DNA of 64,000 nucleotides, taken from assembly GCA_023078555.1 (NCBI GenBank), contig CM041201.1, positions 8,687,172 through 8,751,171 of the forward strand, in the 5' to 3' direction. Source of the stretch: Ulva prolifera (Eukaryota; Chlorophyta; Ulvophyceae; Ulvales; Ulvaceae). Positions 46,780 to 57,806 of this stretch are shown here, piece by piece; positions within the stretch are counted from its first letter, which is position 1, and every line of letters begins with the position of its first letter. Below the pieces are notes generated by a model. The model had not been told where the DNA came from and made no database searches. It saw only the letters and a list, made by a program, of their open reading frames with translations. Position numbers and translations under genes: made by a program.

Positions 46780-49599
46780 CTATTGGCATGTATTGATAGA
46801 TTCTTGCTTCCCCTGTGGGGATAGTGTGCCTGACGACAGCATGTGTGCAGCATTGTTCAATTGCAGCAGTGTGCCTTTAGTCACAGTGTGAGAACATGTG
46901 AGCAGCCAGCAAAGCCACATGACGGCGATAGTGCATCAAGGATGGTATGACTCATTGAGCCTGGCGATGATGCCGATCCAGTGGATGGCCAGGCCACGCT
47001 GCGGGCGCTGACTGGATCAGTGGGCACTGTACCGCGATACACGGTTTACCGTGTACAGCCTCGGCTGACATGTTGGCATGAGCTCATACACGGTATCAGG
47101 TCTGAAAGGATGAATTGGCACGACTTATCACTTGATATCTGCAAGCTGTGGTACCAGTGGAGCAGGCTACATGTTGGTGTTGGTGAATGGTGGCATTTGG
47201 ATCGATCTCCGGCGTTGACGCTCCATGCAGCGCCGCAGCTAGCGGCACGCGCGGGTGCTTCGGAATGGACAAGATGACTCACCTTTACACTCGAGATGTA
47301 TAGATAGCCTGATCTGGACGACGGCAGCCTTATTTGAGCTCAGACCTTGGACACCTGTCGGCAAAAACTAAGTTGCAGCACCCAATTGTTCGTCATGGAT
47401 GCATCGCAGGGGTCCCGCAGATGTTGACAGCCGGGGACAGTCGGGTAGAGAAGGGATGACACCAGCTTAGGCTGCTGAAGCTGCATGATTGCTGCTCGAT
47501 CAACCGTGCGAGCGGTGTTGACGGTTGACGCGTCGACCAACTCTGCAGCGCGCCGGTCAGGCCAGCTGCTGAGGTCCAAACAGCATCCCGTTATAACGGC
47601 ATTTCCCATGGACCGCGCTCCCATATCACTAAGGGCGCTGCAAGGCATTGTGCACCGCAAGCGTGTATCCTGGATCATGAAGACTGCAGATCAGTATTCC
47701 CTGACAGCGTCCATTTTTACCATCCCCTTGCACCTTCACAGCATCACCAGTCGATGTCGCAGCCCGAGTTCAGCTGATGCCTGGAATGACCCGGTGCAAT
47801 TGGGGATAGACGTACTGTGCTCAATGCTGTGCAAGAAATTATGCAGTTATTATGCTAGATTGACGATAGCTATGACAGCGAGGCGATGGAGCGTTTGGGC
47901 TCGTGTTTCTCTTCTGTGCGCTTTCGCATGATGCATGCACAGCCGGCAGCCTGCACACGTCCTGTGTTGCAAGGACAGAGCCAGAGAGGCGAGAAGCATC
48001 ACAGGATCCAAATAGGGGCACCACACCCTCACGCGACCACCGGCCCGCAACACAGACCAGCACACCTGTACCGCCTTACCCCAACAAAATGGTCCTGTGT
48101 CTCGTGCTTCGCCAGTGCATGACCTGTCCGCCTCTCGGAGTGCTAAGTCCTTTGCGCATTTGCGGCAGGCGTCATGTTCGATATGGGGATTGTGTCGTTG
48201 CAGTGCCCGTGCTCGAGGTATCTCTGCCCCCACTGAACGTGATTGCGGCTTTCGTGCTGAGCTCCCGCTCAAGCAATGTTCATGTTGAAGGCCCACTTGC
48301 TCTAGTATCACTTCTGCCCCGGTAGCATGCATGCTGGGCGCGGCCTTTGTTGCACACTTGTCAAATGTTCTAGTGGCGCATCTTGTTTAATAGTTTTGTG
48401 GCCTTGTCTGGATTGCTTGTTCACTAGGCAGTCCCTGGCCATGGCTTGGAGACACAAGCCCTGCTGGACATTGTCTGAGAGCCTACGAATAGGAACTGGC
48501 ACTGTGGCTGTCCTCACCTGTGCTCTCTCTGCACGATCTCGACATAGTCTGTGCCTTTGCATGCTGTCGGTGCCCAGAGTGTACCAGAGCCTGCAGCCCA
48601 GGTGGCTGGATCATCAAATGCAATCATTCGTGAGCCTCCTCGCGGACATAACAACCATGTATCATGTCACACCATGTGAAGAATGTTTGCTGTATCACCG
48701 ATGCCGTGCATGTTTTCACGTGTGTCTGTGTGTTCATGCGTCTCCATTGTTGCAACCTTCTCATTGCAGCAATCACTACTTGTGCGAATGCACGAACATC
48801 GTTTGAAGCCACTCCTGCCGCGGTGTGAAGCGTCTCACAGCAGTGTCCCCCGTCGCCACTGGATATTCTCAAGTGCTGCCATATGTGCCACATGGAGCAA
48901 CGTATGGGCAGTAAGAAAAATCGGTAATCATACACGTATGAACATGTGCGTGTGGTCATATGGTATGCCCACATGCATACGGGTTCTGCCTTCCCTAGTG
49001 ACCAGTGAACACAATGTGTGCATGCAAGCTGAGTGTTTCATGTCTCAAACTTTATGCTGATGTCAATGCATGTGGGAAGTAGTGCATCAGCATGAATAGT
49101 GATCATGCTGTACCGATAGCACTTTGCACTGTAGCTCCTGTCCGTCTGGATATGGGTACAAGCCATAACCATGTGCCTGCCACATCATACGCCCATGGTG
49201 CAGTATCCGGGTGTTGGCCACATTGTTTTCGAACTTCAGGGACCTTCCCCTGTGAACATCACCTACACGCTTCTGCTGGCTGATGGCCCTCTAAATGGTC
49301 ATGCCACGTAAAACATACTTTCCATAGAAAACTACCGCTGATCATAATTCGTCATGTTTCATAGTGAAACAGTCCATGCTGGACAAAATTCGCCTAGTTG
49401 GACTGTGTTGTACCCCATACAGCCATGTCAGCAAACACTCTTCTGGTTAACGAACCCCATACTGTCAACAAGTACCCTCTACTAAACATTGCTATTATGT
49501 CAATTTTCCAAAATTCCTACCGCGCCCAAGAAATTCAAATCGATTTCACACTAAACCCCGTACTCCTATTGATCCCAAGACTTATTGACGGTGGCAGAC
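46780..49599. other. 2.8-kb region without a recognised gene
   Basis: Many short frames on both strands, none with family resemblance or consistent splice partners. It includes a short inverted repeat at 47040-47056 and an A/C-rich, G-poor patch at about 49400-49600 next to the sulfotransferase stop. Confidence 0.5.
47039..47056. repeat. 18-bp perfect inverted repeat
   Basis: tacacggt-tt-accgtgta forms a short perfect hairpin in the gene-free interval. Confidence 0.6.
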
Positions 49600-52500
49600 T
49601 CAAACTTCAAATGGTAGCCCGGAAAACTCTGCTCCAAGCTTTCCATGCACAGCAAGCAGCTTGTACAGATCCTCTTCGGGCTTGTCATACAATCGACGAA
49701 GCACGAGCGCAGCTGCGGTTTCTTCTGCTGTCAGCGCTACCTGTGGCTCAACAAAACTGGCCAGCATGTCCTTTGAGAAGTCGACAGTGTTGAAGCCCAC
49801 ATGCCCTGCAACCAGCTTCAGAACCTGCACGCACGCCGTACAAGCATCTTTGAACTTGCCACCATCAGACCAGTTCACATTTTCAGATGCAATCAGTCCG
49901 CAGCATTCAGAATGTTGTGCCGAGTTGCTCCTGCAATCCTTAGCTACACATGACTGCAATTTATGTCGCATCAGGTCTATGTTTACAAAGTCCAGGTTAT
50001 TGTTCATACCTCGTGCCGCCCGTGTACATGCTGCAATTCTGAATACGAGATGAAAAGGAATTGCCGTGGATGGAAGAAGCTGAACCACCAAGCAATCTGA
50101 GCGGCATAGTTGCCAACGTCAATGATGCTGAATTGCAGTTGACCATGGCAGGTGGCTGTGATGTTTTTCTTGCTGTACATCAGTGCACGGCAAGCACTGT
50201 TGTCACGCTGAGAATAGGAGCATTGGAAGCATGTGTGCCAAGTCCTTGAGGTCGACTGCAACCAGACATCCAGTCAGCCGTTCCAGCAGGGCCAGTCTCA
50301 ATATGAACACAGGTAAAGGAGAGCATACCGGGGTGTTGAACAGGCAGTCATCCGCCGTGCTGGCTGCAATGCTGTTTTTCACAGTTGTTGGAAAGGGCGC
50401 CATGTTGCAGGGCGCTGTGGTGGATGGACATGTGATGTCGTAAGCTTTCTTCCAGGCAAGGTACGCCCGTGCGACAGGGTCCTGCAGCATGAAAGACCTC
50501 AGGAAATGAAATGCATCAGCATGCACAGTCAGCAGCATAGAGCCATGAATGAGTGCGTGGATTTGCGAGTGGACTTCGAGAAACGGCTCCATGCCCGGCC
50601 TCTGTCGTTTGTGAGTACATGCAGTTTACATGCGGTCAACAGGCAGCCAGGCCTGGTGTAGTACTGGGCCAACTGATTTGCAGGGACCCCGATCTCACTT
50701 TAGTGCTCAGATCTGCCTATATGCATGCAACGTACTCTCGGCGTAGCGATATAAGTCTTTGGCGTCCATGAAAGTCTCATGTTGCGGTAGTGCAAGAATC
50801 TTTTGCGGATCAAGCACTGTCAGGATCTGGCATACCACCAGCTGGATGTGTGAATTAAGCGTGATGTGTGGCTGTACATGTACTGGTCGCAACGTTGGTG
50901 CCTGATGGCAGCTGTTGCATGATATACACATGCATGATGCAAGCGTCCCAACTCAGCGTCCTCAGGGCTGTTTCTGTGGGAATGCAGTTTGTATAGGAAT
51001 GCACTTGCAGCAAGTGGAGGGGGCGTACACGGAGAACTACCACAAATCGCGCCTGCGGAAATAGGGCTTTAATTCGAGGTGCAGCTACTGAGTGGAACAG
51101 GTACTCAGGAGTTGCATCAAAGAGCGCTACTTTAGCAGGATTGTTGGGATTTCGCGCGATGCTCATGGTTGGAAACGAGTCGAGGAAAGCGTCCGCTGGC
51201 GGCATAGGCCAACGGTTGAAGAATTGCAACTGATTGGTCGAGTTGGCAAAAGGCTGCCTGCATGAAATCCGTTTTCTGCTATTAGTGATTCACATTCAAT
51301 GGGTCCAGGCCACAGCCACAATCCAACTGCTTTTACCCATCTGGTCAATTGTCATGAACTGGCTGCGTGCACTGCGAGAACACTGGGCAGCTCATGTGCT
51401 TTATTTATGCACGGACGTTGACACGTGTGAGGTTTGACAGCGTAGAAAAATCAAGTAGCCAATGAAGTCCAGGCTGCTACTTTATTTCATCAACAAATCT
51501 TAATACTGGATGTACAGAGACCGCACTTGTATGTATGCAGGGGTGCAGCAAAAGCAGGATGGTTCGCCAAGGACTGTGCTAACCATTCAGCTCCTGTGTG
51601 CTGAGCACCAAGAACAAAGAGCAATGGCTGATGCAACTTGACTGGATGCATATGTCCAGTTGCGGGCTCATTGCTGCCTTCACACCAGACCACACTGTCG
51701 TGATCCAGGCTGGCAGGCTTGAAGCGCTTGAAGGCGAAATCCTACAGCATCAAATACATGTTGATAGCAAAACTTATATTCAACAGAGTACGTATATGTC
51801 AGAGCCGCGTCATGCCAGAGATGTGCCGCTGATTGGGTGTGCATTGGAACCGGCACAGCCGCTATTCAGCATTGTTGTCGCTTGCGATATTCAACTGGAA
51901 GTTCCTGCCTAGATCATGCATGCCATTCGTTACGCGGTTCATATATGTCATCATGCCAGCTTTTGCAAAACACATATCAAACAACCCGACACATACTTAC
52001 GTCATTGTATTCCAGGAGTTGTATTTGCTGTGGTGGCAACAGAAGCAGCACGATGTCATAACATATGGGCAGGCATGTGCAGTGTCCAGAAGTACCGCCA
52101 TGACCGTTTTTCCACAGAATCCGGTCTGGGAACAAGGTAGCAACACATGAAGATCAACAGGTGGCTCTTATTCAGCCCATCGCTCTACTGAAGGTCGTCA
52201 ATCCTTACATAGCTGAAAGCTCGCACCGGGGTTTCCACAGAATCCATGATGGCAGGAGATACACCTTCTGCATTGCTGGTAGCCTGCAGCTGCTCTGGAG
52301 GGAGCTGATCATGTTGTGTTGCAGTGGATACTCTGGCATGCAGTGCATTTCCCCGTCCAGCCTGCTTCAATGGTATATGCTGCAGATTCTGAGCAGCAGC
52401 ATCGGTCCGAGCAGGCTGGGCTGGAGGAATAGTGGGCATGTTGCCAGCTTGTAGTCCCTCCTTCTGGCCAATGATTGCGTCTTGACCAAAGCTGACATCT

Positions 52501-53572
52501 CCAACCTGCATGCCAATCATGTGAGCTCCACATGTACCACCACAATTCAGAAGAGGTGCTATAGGAGCTGCACCTGCCGAGGATCTAGAGCTGGACTGCG
52601 AGACGCTCCCTGGGGCTCCCAGTAGGACGGTGCCTGCGCGCTGTGTGCAGGGTATGCATGAGTAGCCTGCAGTGGGCCTTTCACAGGAACATCTGGACGC
52701 ACTTCTGGAGACCAGTTTGGCTCTGTGCCTCCCAAACCTCCGTTTGGCTGTTTAGCCTCCCACCCCACTGCATGAGATGCCGGTGGTCGTATTGAAGGCA
52801 AGGGAACAAGGGTGCCATTGGGAATAAATTCGTATAGATGACGATAGTCTCTGCTTGGTTGCATTATTCGCAGGGCCTCGAGAAAGCTTGGGCTGTGCCA
52901 CGCCCGGCGTCTCTTGGAGGGCGTGTGGGCACCGTGCATGAAATTTGCATTTGCGAGTTTTGGCAGGCCACAGGTGGCCACTGGTCTGAGCGTCCTGCAC
53001 ACTGACTCAATGCAATTATGGCAGGCTCGCACAGTAAGTTTCAGGGCAGCTGTCATTGTTCACCAGAAATGGTGACTGGGTTGTGGCACGCACGCTTGGC
53101 CGACGGTGCATTCTTTTCTTGAAAAAGGGTACAACCACTGAACATCGTTGATTGATTTTCTGACCCAGCGGATCTCAAAGTCTTCCCATGGTGTGCTGTG
53201 AAGAACTATGGCCACGACTAGGCACCACAGAAGAAGCGTGAATACGAACAGCTTCGTTTTGCACAGTGATGCCTTGTGTTTGCTATCATCATTAGGTCTC
53301 ACTGCCTTCCCTGCGAATGACAAGATGTCCCTGTGATCAGCTTGCTCAGCCATGTTCCTTGCAGATCGCGACCTTAAGACCATAGATGGCTGACGAATCA
53401 CATCATTAGACTTAGACACATCAGCTGGCGAGTTGAATATGACTGGGCTTGTCTTGGTCATCTGTCCCACTTTTTCCAGTGCTGTGGTGGTAAACCCCTC
53501 TCTGAGCATGTGTGGGTCCTGAAGCATGGGACTTCCAGAATGAGGAACCACATTCGCTGGCAGGCACGTCAT
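49600..53572 (-). CDS. Type II membrane sulfotransferase homologue
   Basis: Predicted Golgi enzyme that would transfer sulfate from PAPS to glycans or glycoproteins. First exon from ATG 53570-53572: about 100 cytosolic residues, then one hydrophobic anchor (KLFVFTLLLWCLVVAIVL) and HSTPWEDFEIRWVRK. A Pro-rich stem follows (from about 53000 to 52200). Catalytic blocks: about 51540-51660 LLFVLGAQHTGAEWLAQS (PAPS 5' loop), 51040-51229 ARNPNNPAKVALFDATPEYL and ARFVVVLR, 50330-50486 DPVARAYLAWKKAYDI (3' phosphate loop), about 50060-50210 NYAAQIAWWFSFFHPRQFLF and 49600-49900 ending LRRLYDKPEEDLYKLL. The order and the last motifs are those of membrane sulfotransferases. The expected Lys of the 5' loop is His and the Ser of RxYS is Leu. 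Intron borders are partly approximate. Confidence 0.72.
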
Positions 53573-54755
53573 TGAACATTTCGCATAAGATCACGGGCTA
53601 GTGAAACGAAGAGGCTAGCCACTACCGGAGCTGTTTGGCTTGTGGAGACCAATGCACAGCCTGGTTCAAACGAAGGAACGCACGAAGCTCTCGGCAAGAC
53701 CACGCCGCTTTCTTGAATCACTAGTCATCCCTTACAAATTGGTTTGATTCTAAACAGCTGCTGGTGCCACGTTTCGGCGTGCAGTCGGGTTCTCAAGCTA
53801 GAATTCGAGCGACGCTCGTTCAATGCGCATGCGGCTTAGATTCGCATAACGCCGACCAATCTTAGAATTCCACAATCAAAAGATGTGTATGGAGGCTCAA
53901 CTATTCAACGATCAAATAGTACCATTTTCACTTGGCAGGGAACAGACAACCGGTTCAAACATCATCGACCGACGACTTTACTTCCACGTAACGCATACAC
54001 GCCTAGCGCAATCATATGGCGATTCAGGCATAAAAATATAGTATGTATGACATAGAGGCTGATCTCAGGTGTACTTGTGTGTGCACCAGAGCTCGCAAGC
54101 GAAAACGTCTGCTGGTCGACTGGACGACGCAAACTGCACGAAGGCACGTTTGGGGATCCAATTAAAGAGGGCAGAGCTGATTTGCACAAGGTAAATCTAT
54201 CATTAGCCAAGAATATGGCGTAATCTCCGTTGGGCCAGCTTATTTAGCCTATATGAGCTATACGATGTCGACAGTACTGCATGCACAGGCATGTCGCCGA
54301 GCGACAGGTCAGGGGCACCTGGGGGCCGCGAACAGCGCGACTTCATACTGGTTAGCTAAGTAGCGCAGCTTCATTACATAAACGCCGAGTGTAGTATCCG
54401 CCCATCCGAATTCCCGTTTGCACAAGCCGATGCTACGGCCAATATGCTGCAGCACGATTGATGGTCATGGCGAGGTGAACAAAATGCGGGGACGAGGCAG
54501 GCCAATGGACCTGCTAATGACTGCAGAAACACCAGATCACGTAGGCCGCTTTGACGTAGACGGTGCGACGCATGCATGTGATCTTGATCAAGTGGATGCA
54601 TGGTACATCGAATACGTCAACATCGCCAAACGTTGAACAATCATAGATCACCCCAGCCACGCTGGCGCAGCCTCCCGAAACGCACCCAAATGGACCATGA
54701 GGCGCTCTTAACGTACACAGACCGAATCCAGCTGCCTTGTGGTTGTGGGCAGGTG
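53573..54755. other. Upstream region of the sulfotransferase gene
   Basis: Contains its promoter. No further gene recognised. Confidence 0.4.
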
Positions 54756-54760
54756 CGTGA

Positions 54761-54796
54761 AATGTAAAGTACAATGTAAAGTACTACGTAAAGTAA
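54761..54796 (+). repeat. Three tandem copies of a 12-bp unit
   Basis: aatgtaaagtac twice exactly, then tacgtaaagtaa, in a gene-free region. Confidence 0.85.
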
Positions 54797-54899
54797 ACTG
54801 GATTTACTAAGCAGTATCCTTGAGAGGACACATGAACTACAGAGACAACATACCGAAACCACCTGGAAACCCCGCGCACACAACTGTACGCAACTCACA

Positions 54900-55175
54900 G
54901 TGTGTGGGGGTGTTGGTGTTGAAGCTTCAACTAGTTGCGTGCGTTGGTGCACACGCTTGGGCGCAGTGGGAGCTGCTTGTGCAATTCAGGCGTGTCGCGC
55001 AGCTGCGTTTGCCTGGTGCCGGTGGTGGTTTCTCGTTCTGCGGGGTTTGCTGGCTGTGGCTCGGGCGTTTCGTGCTGCGCCGATGACCCTGTTCTTGGGC
55101 TGTTTATTGTTGTTGCGATGCTATAGTCCACCTGCCTCTCCGACTATGTTCTTGTACAACACACCGGCTGCAGCA
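54900..55175 (-). repeat. T/G-rich block, possible diverged copy of the long-TIR element
   Basis: Composition and order resemble the T/G-rich copies (gtgtgtgggggtgttgg ... cttgtacaacacacc at the right end, compare cttgtaacacac). Similarity is weak and the borders are unclear. Confidence 0.3.
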
Positions 55176-55776
55176 ACCAGCAGCACCACATGGATCCTGC
55201 ACATCCATGTATGCGAGTGCCCGCCCGCCTCTGAGCCCATGTCGGGCCCCAACAATACTATTGATCAGGCCCAAACCCCTCTGTGATGCCTGAACACATA
55301 TCCCATCCCAATGGATATGCCCATACATACATACATGCCGGCAGGGCTGCGATGCGAGCTCGCGCCCGGCCTAGTGCCATGAATGAGTGAATATGTTTGA
55401 GTATGGATTCCGAGAACCGGTAGCATGCCTAGCCTCTGTCGTTTGTAAGTGCATACATACATATGTCAGTGGACTGTTCAGCCACCAAGCGCGGCCTCTT
55501 TGCCGGCGGCTGCCCACGCAAACTGCGTGGTGCTGCAGATGTGGCAGCAGTGTGGGTCTGCGTCAATGCAATACCGCAGCTTTGTCGTTGCAATCCTCAT
55601 CGTCATCGGAAGCGATGTTACACCGACCTGCAGGCATGAGAGCACTGCATACAACTGAGCCCACATGTGCCTGGGAACAAAGATCATGCAAGGCCCCGCC
55701 AGGCTGCGTTGGAGGGCAAGACCCGTCGCGACACCCAAGGATGTCCAAGCAATTGCGCGTTCGATGTGATTGTCAG

Positions 55777-55800
55777 AGGGGGGGGGGGGGGGGGGGGGGG
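55777..55800 (+). repeat. Poly-G tract of about 24 bp
   Basis: An uninterrupted run of guanines after tcaga and before cgggacc, in a gene-free region. Such a run can form a G-quadruplex and is length-unstable. Confidence 0.95.
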
Positions 55801-56208
55801 CGGGACCGGCACGTTTGTGTGAGACCTGCATACTCGAGACTTTGCAAAGTCTTCATGAAGGTGCCACACCTGGCTTGCGCATGCCACATGCACGTTTTTG
55901 TACATCATCGGCCTGAGGTGTGTTTGTGAAGATTTGCAGGATCAATTGGCAACAGAAGATGTTGCAAAAACCCCATGTGGTGGTCCGCGTCTTCCAGCAT
56001 GATGATCCTTGAATGACGAGGAACACATTCCGTTGCTCGAGCTGATCAGACTGCTGGGTGCTGTAGAGCTTGCAGTAATGTTTTTACCTCTGCTTAGACA
56101 CATCATCGCTGTGCCGTGGCCGTGGGGTCTGTGCGTGCGTGTATGGGCAATGTAATGCACGTGAAACCCACAATGCCCACAGCAGTCGACAGAGACTCCC
56201 AAAGCGCC

Positions 56209-56437
56209 ACACACCCACAGCGATGATGTGTTACAAGGACAAAGGCAGCAAGGCGGGCAGCACCGCGAAAGAAGCAAACAGACGAAGCAAACACCCAGCA
56301 TTGCGTGGGTGTGCCGTGAGCGATTGCACGGGTGCGGACCGGGGTGCTGGGTGTGTTCTTGATTTGCTTGCTGTTGTCGCGGTGCTGCCCGCCTCTCCTC
56401 CATTATCCTTGTAACACATCATCGCGGTGTGGGTGTG
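56209..56437. mobile_element. Small foldback element with TIRs of about 80-90 bp
   Basis: Left arm from 56209 (cacacccacagcgatgatg, tgttacaaggacaaagg, ...gacgaagcaaacac) and right arm to 56437 (...ctgccc, ccttgtaacacatcatcgc, ggtgtgggtgtg) are inverted copies, leaving a core of about 60 bp. The arms share the terminal sequence of the larger element at 56459-57272, so it is a non-autonomous internal-deletion derivative. No coding capacity. The extent of flanking target duplication is obscured because the inverted similarity runs into the flanks. Confidence 0.7.
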
Positions 56438-56458
56438 GGTTTGTGGGTGTGTGGGTGT

Positions 56459-57272
56459 GTTAAAAGGACAAAGGCAGCAAGTCGGGAAGCACCGCGAAAG
56501 GAGCAAGCAGACGAAGCAAACACCAAGACACCCACGAACATCTCACCCATCACCGGCGTAGCAAGCGACACAGATCTGCAGACCGCCAAGCACACACCCA
56601 CACACCAGCACACACACGCACAGACCCACACACCCACAAACCCAAACCCACACACGCGCACGCACAAACCCCACGGCCGACACACAACATCACATCCACC
56701 AGCACCACAACGCCCGCCGCCGTACGACAGGGCCAAACCCAACACACTGCTGCCTGAGGCCGCCCATCATGGCCGCCCGATTGCCGGGGGCCTCCCTGGC
56801 CCCAAGACCAACCCCCACCGCACCAAGCCACAGCATACCACGCCAGCCCGGCACACCGCCGCGCAGCCCCGCCGGCCCACGCCGCACCGCACCTAGGACA
56901 ATGCATCGCCCAAGCCGTTCCGCAGTCCCCGCACATGCCAACGAAGGCATCCCGCACACCCATCGGACCCGGCCCAGCTGGAGTCAGAGGCCACAGGTCG
57001 GTGGCGTCAAGCGGACGGGGCGCCCAAGGGGCACCCCACCGCTCAGGCCGGATGGCCTGTAAGCGGCGAGAGGTCATCAGACGGGACTGTGAGTCCCGCC
57101 AAAAGGTGTGTGGGTGTGTGCTTGGCGGTCTACGGATCTGTGTCTTGTGATGCGCCGGTGGTGGGTTTCCTGGGTGTGGTGGGTGTCGCGTGCGTGCGTG
57201 TCTGTGTGTTTGCTTCGTCTGTTTGCTTCTTTCGCGGTGCTGCCCGCCTTGCTGCCTTTGTCCTTGTAACAC
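56459..57272. mobile_element. Element with terminal inverted repeats of about 150 bp
   Basis: The left end (56459 onward: gtgttaaaaggacaaaggcagc, acgaagcaaacacc, acagatctgcagaccgccaagcac) is repeated inverted at the right end (57120-57272: cttggcggtctacggatctgt, ttgcttctttcgcggtgctg, cctttgtccttgtaacac). The unique core (about 56620-57110) is CA-rich, then GC-rich. On the minus strand the core has a fragment reading CGDCGTAWAMHCPRCGAAW, two CxxC pairs like a zinc ribbon, followed by low-complexity frames. No transposase recognised. About 810 bp long; one partial copy at 22.06-22.45 kb and short fragments nearby. Confidence 0.75.
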
Positions 57273-57806
57273 ATCATCGCGGTGGAGTGTACGTTCATAC
57301 AATACCATGTGCCGAGCTACCTGCCAGGCAGGGCGCAGTGCGGCAACATACGACTCGACTTTACGTATGTGGACGCTGGTAGTGGACGTGCACGATTTTG
57401 ATCATGGGCTTTCTGGTGCTTATCCTTCATGATGTGCCGAAATTCGCTCGACCATGACGGTTGTGGCGTTGGGGCGCAACATCGAGTCGTGAGCTGTGGC
57501 GCTCTACTCGGTGTGGAATGCAGCAAACAAGCCACTTTCGCGGGCAACGCAATGCCATACCATAACTACATGGCTGACATGGCTGGTGGACTCAGCAACA
57601 GTGGGATTAGGTGAACACCTCCCTGCGACATCTCCCGGCAACATAACATGCGTGTTCACATCTCCATCACCGCGTGCTGCGCGGGAAGATTAATTGTGCA
57701 GCACATTCCAGTGGATATGCTGCATAGAAGCGTGCAAGAAGCAAGATGTCTACAGCGTGGCGACACTGGCTGAGATCGCAACACCGTCCCATTTGAATTC
57801 GTGACG
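57273..57806. other. Upstream region of the FUSC-like gene
   Basis: Contains its promoter and probably 5' UTR. No other gene supported. Confidence 0.4.

Noticed and set aside
49398-49793. Plus-strand frame in the A/C-rich patch as an organellar gene
   Set aside because: The translation matches no mitochondrial or plastid protein I recognise, and it runs into the sulfotransferase coding exon on the other strand.
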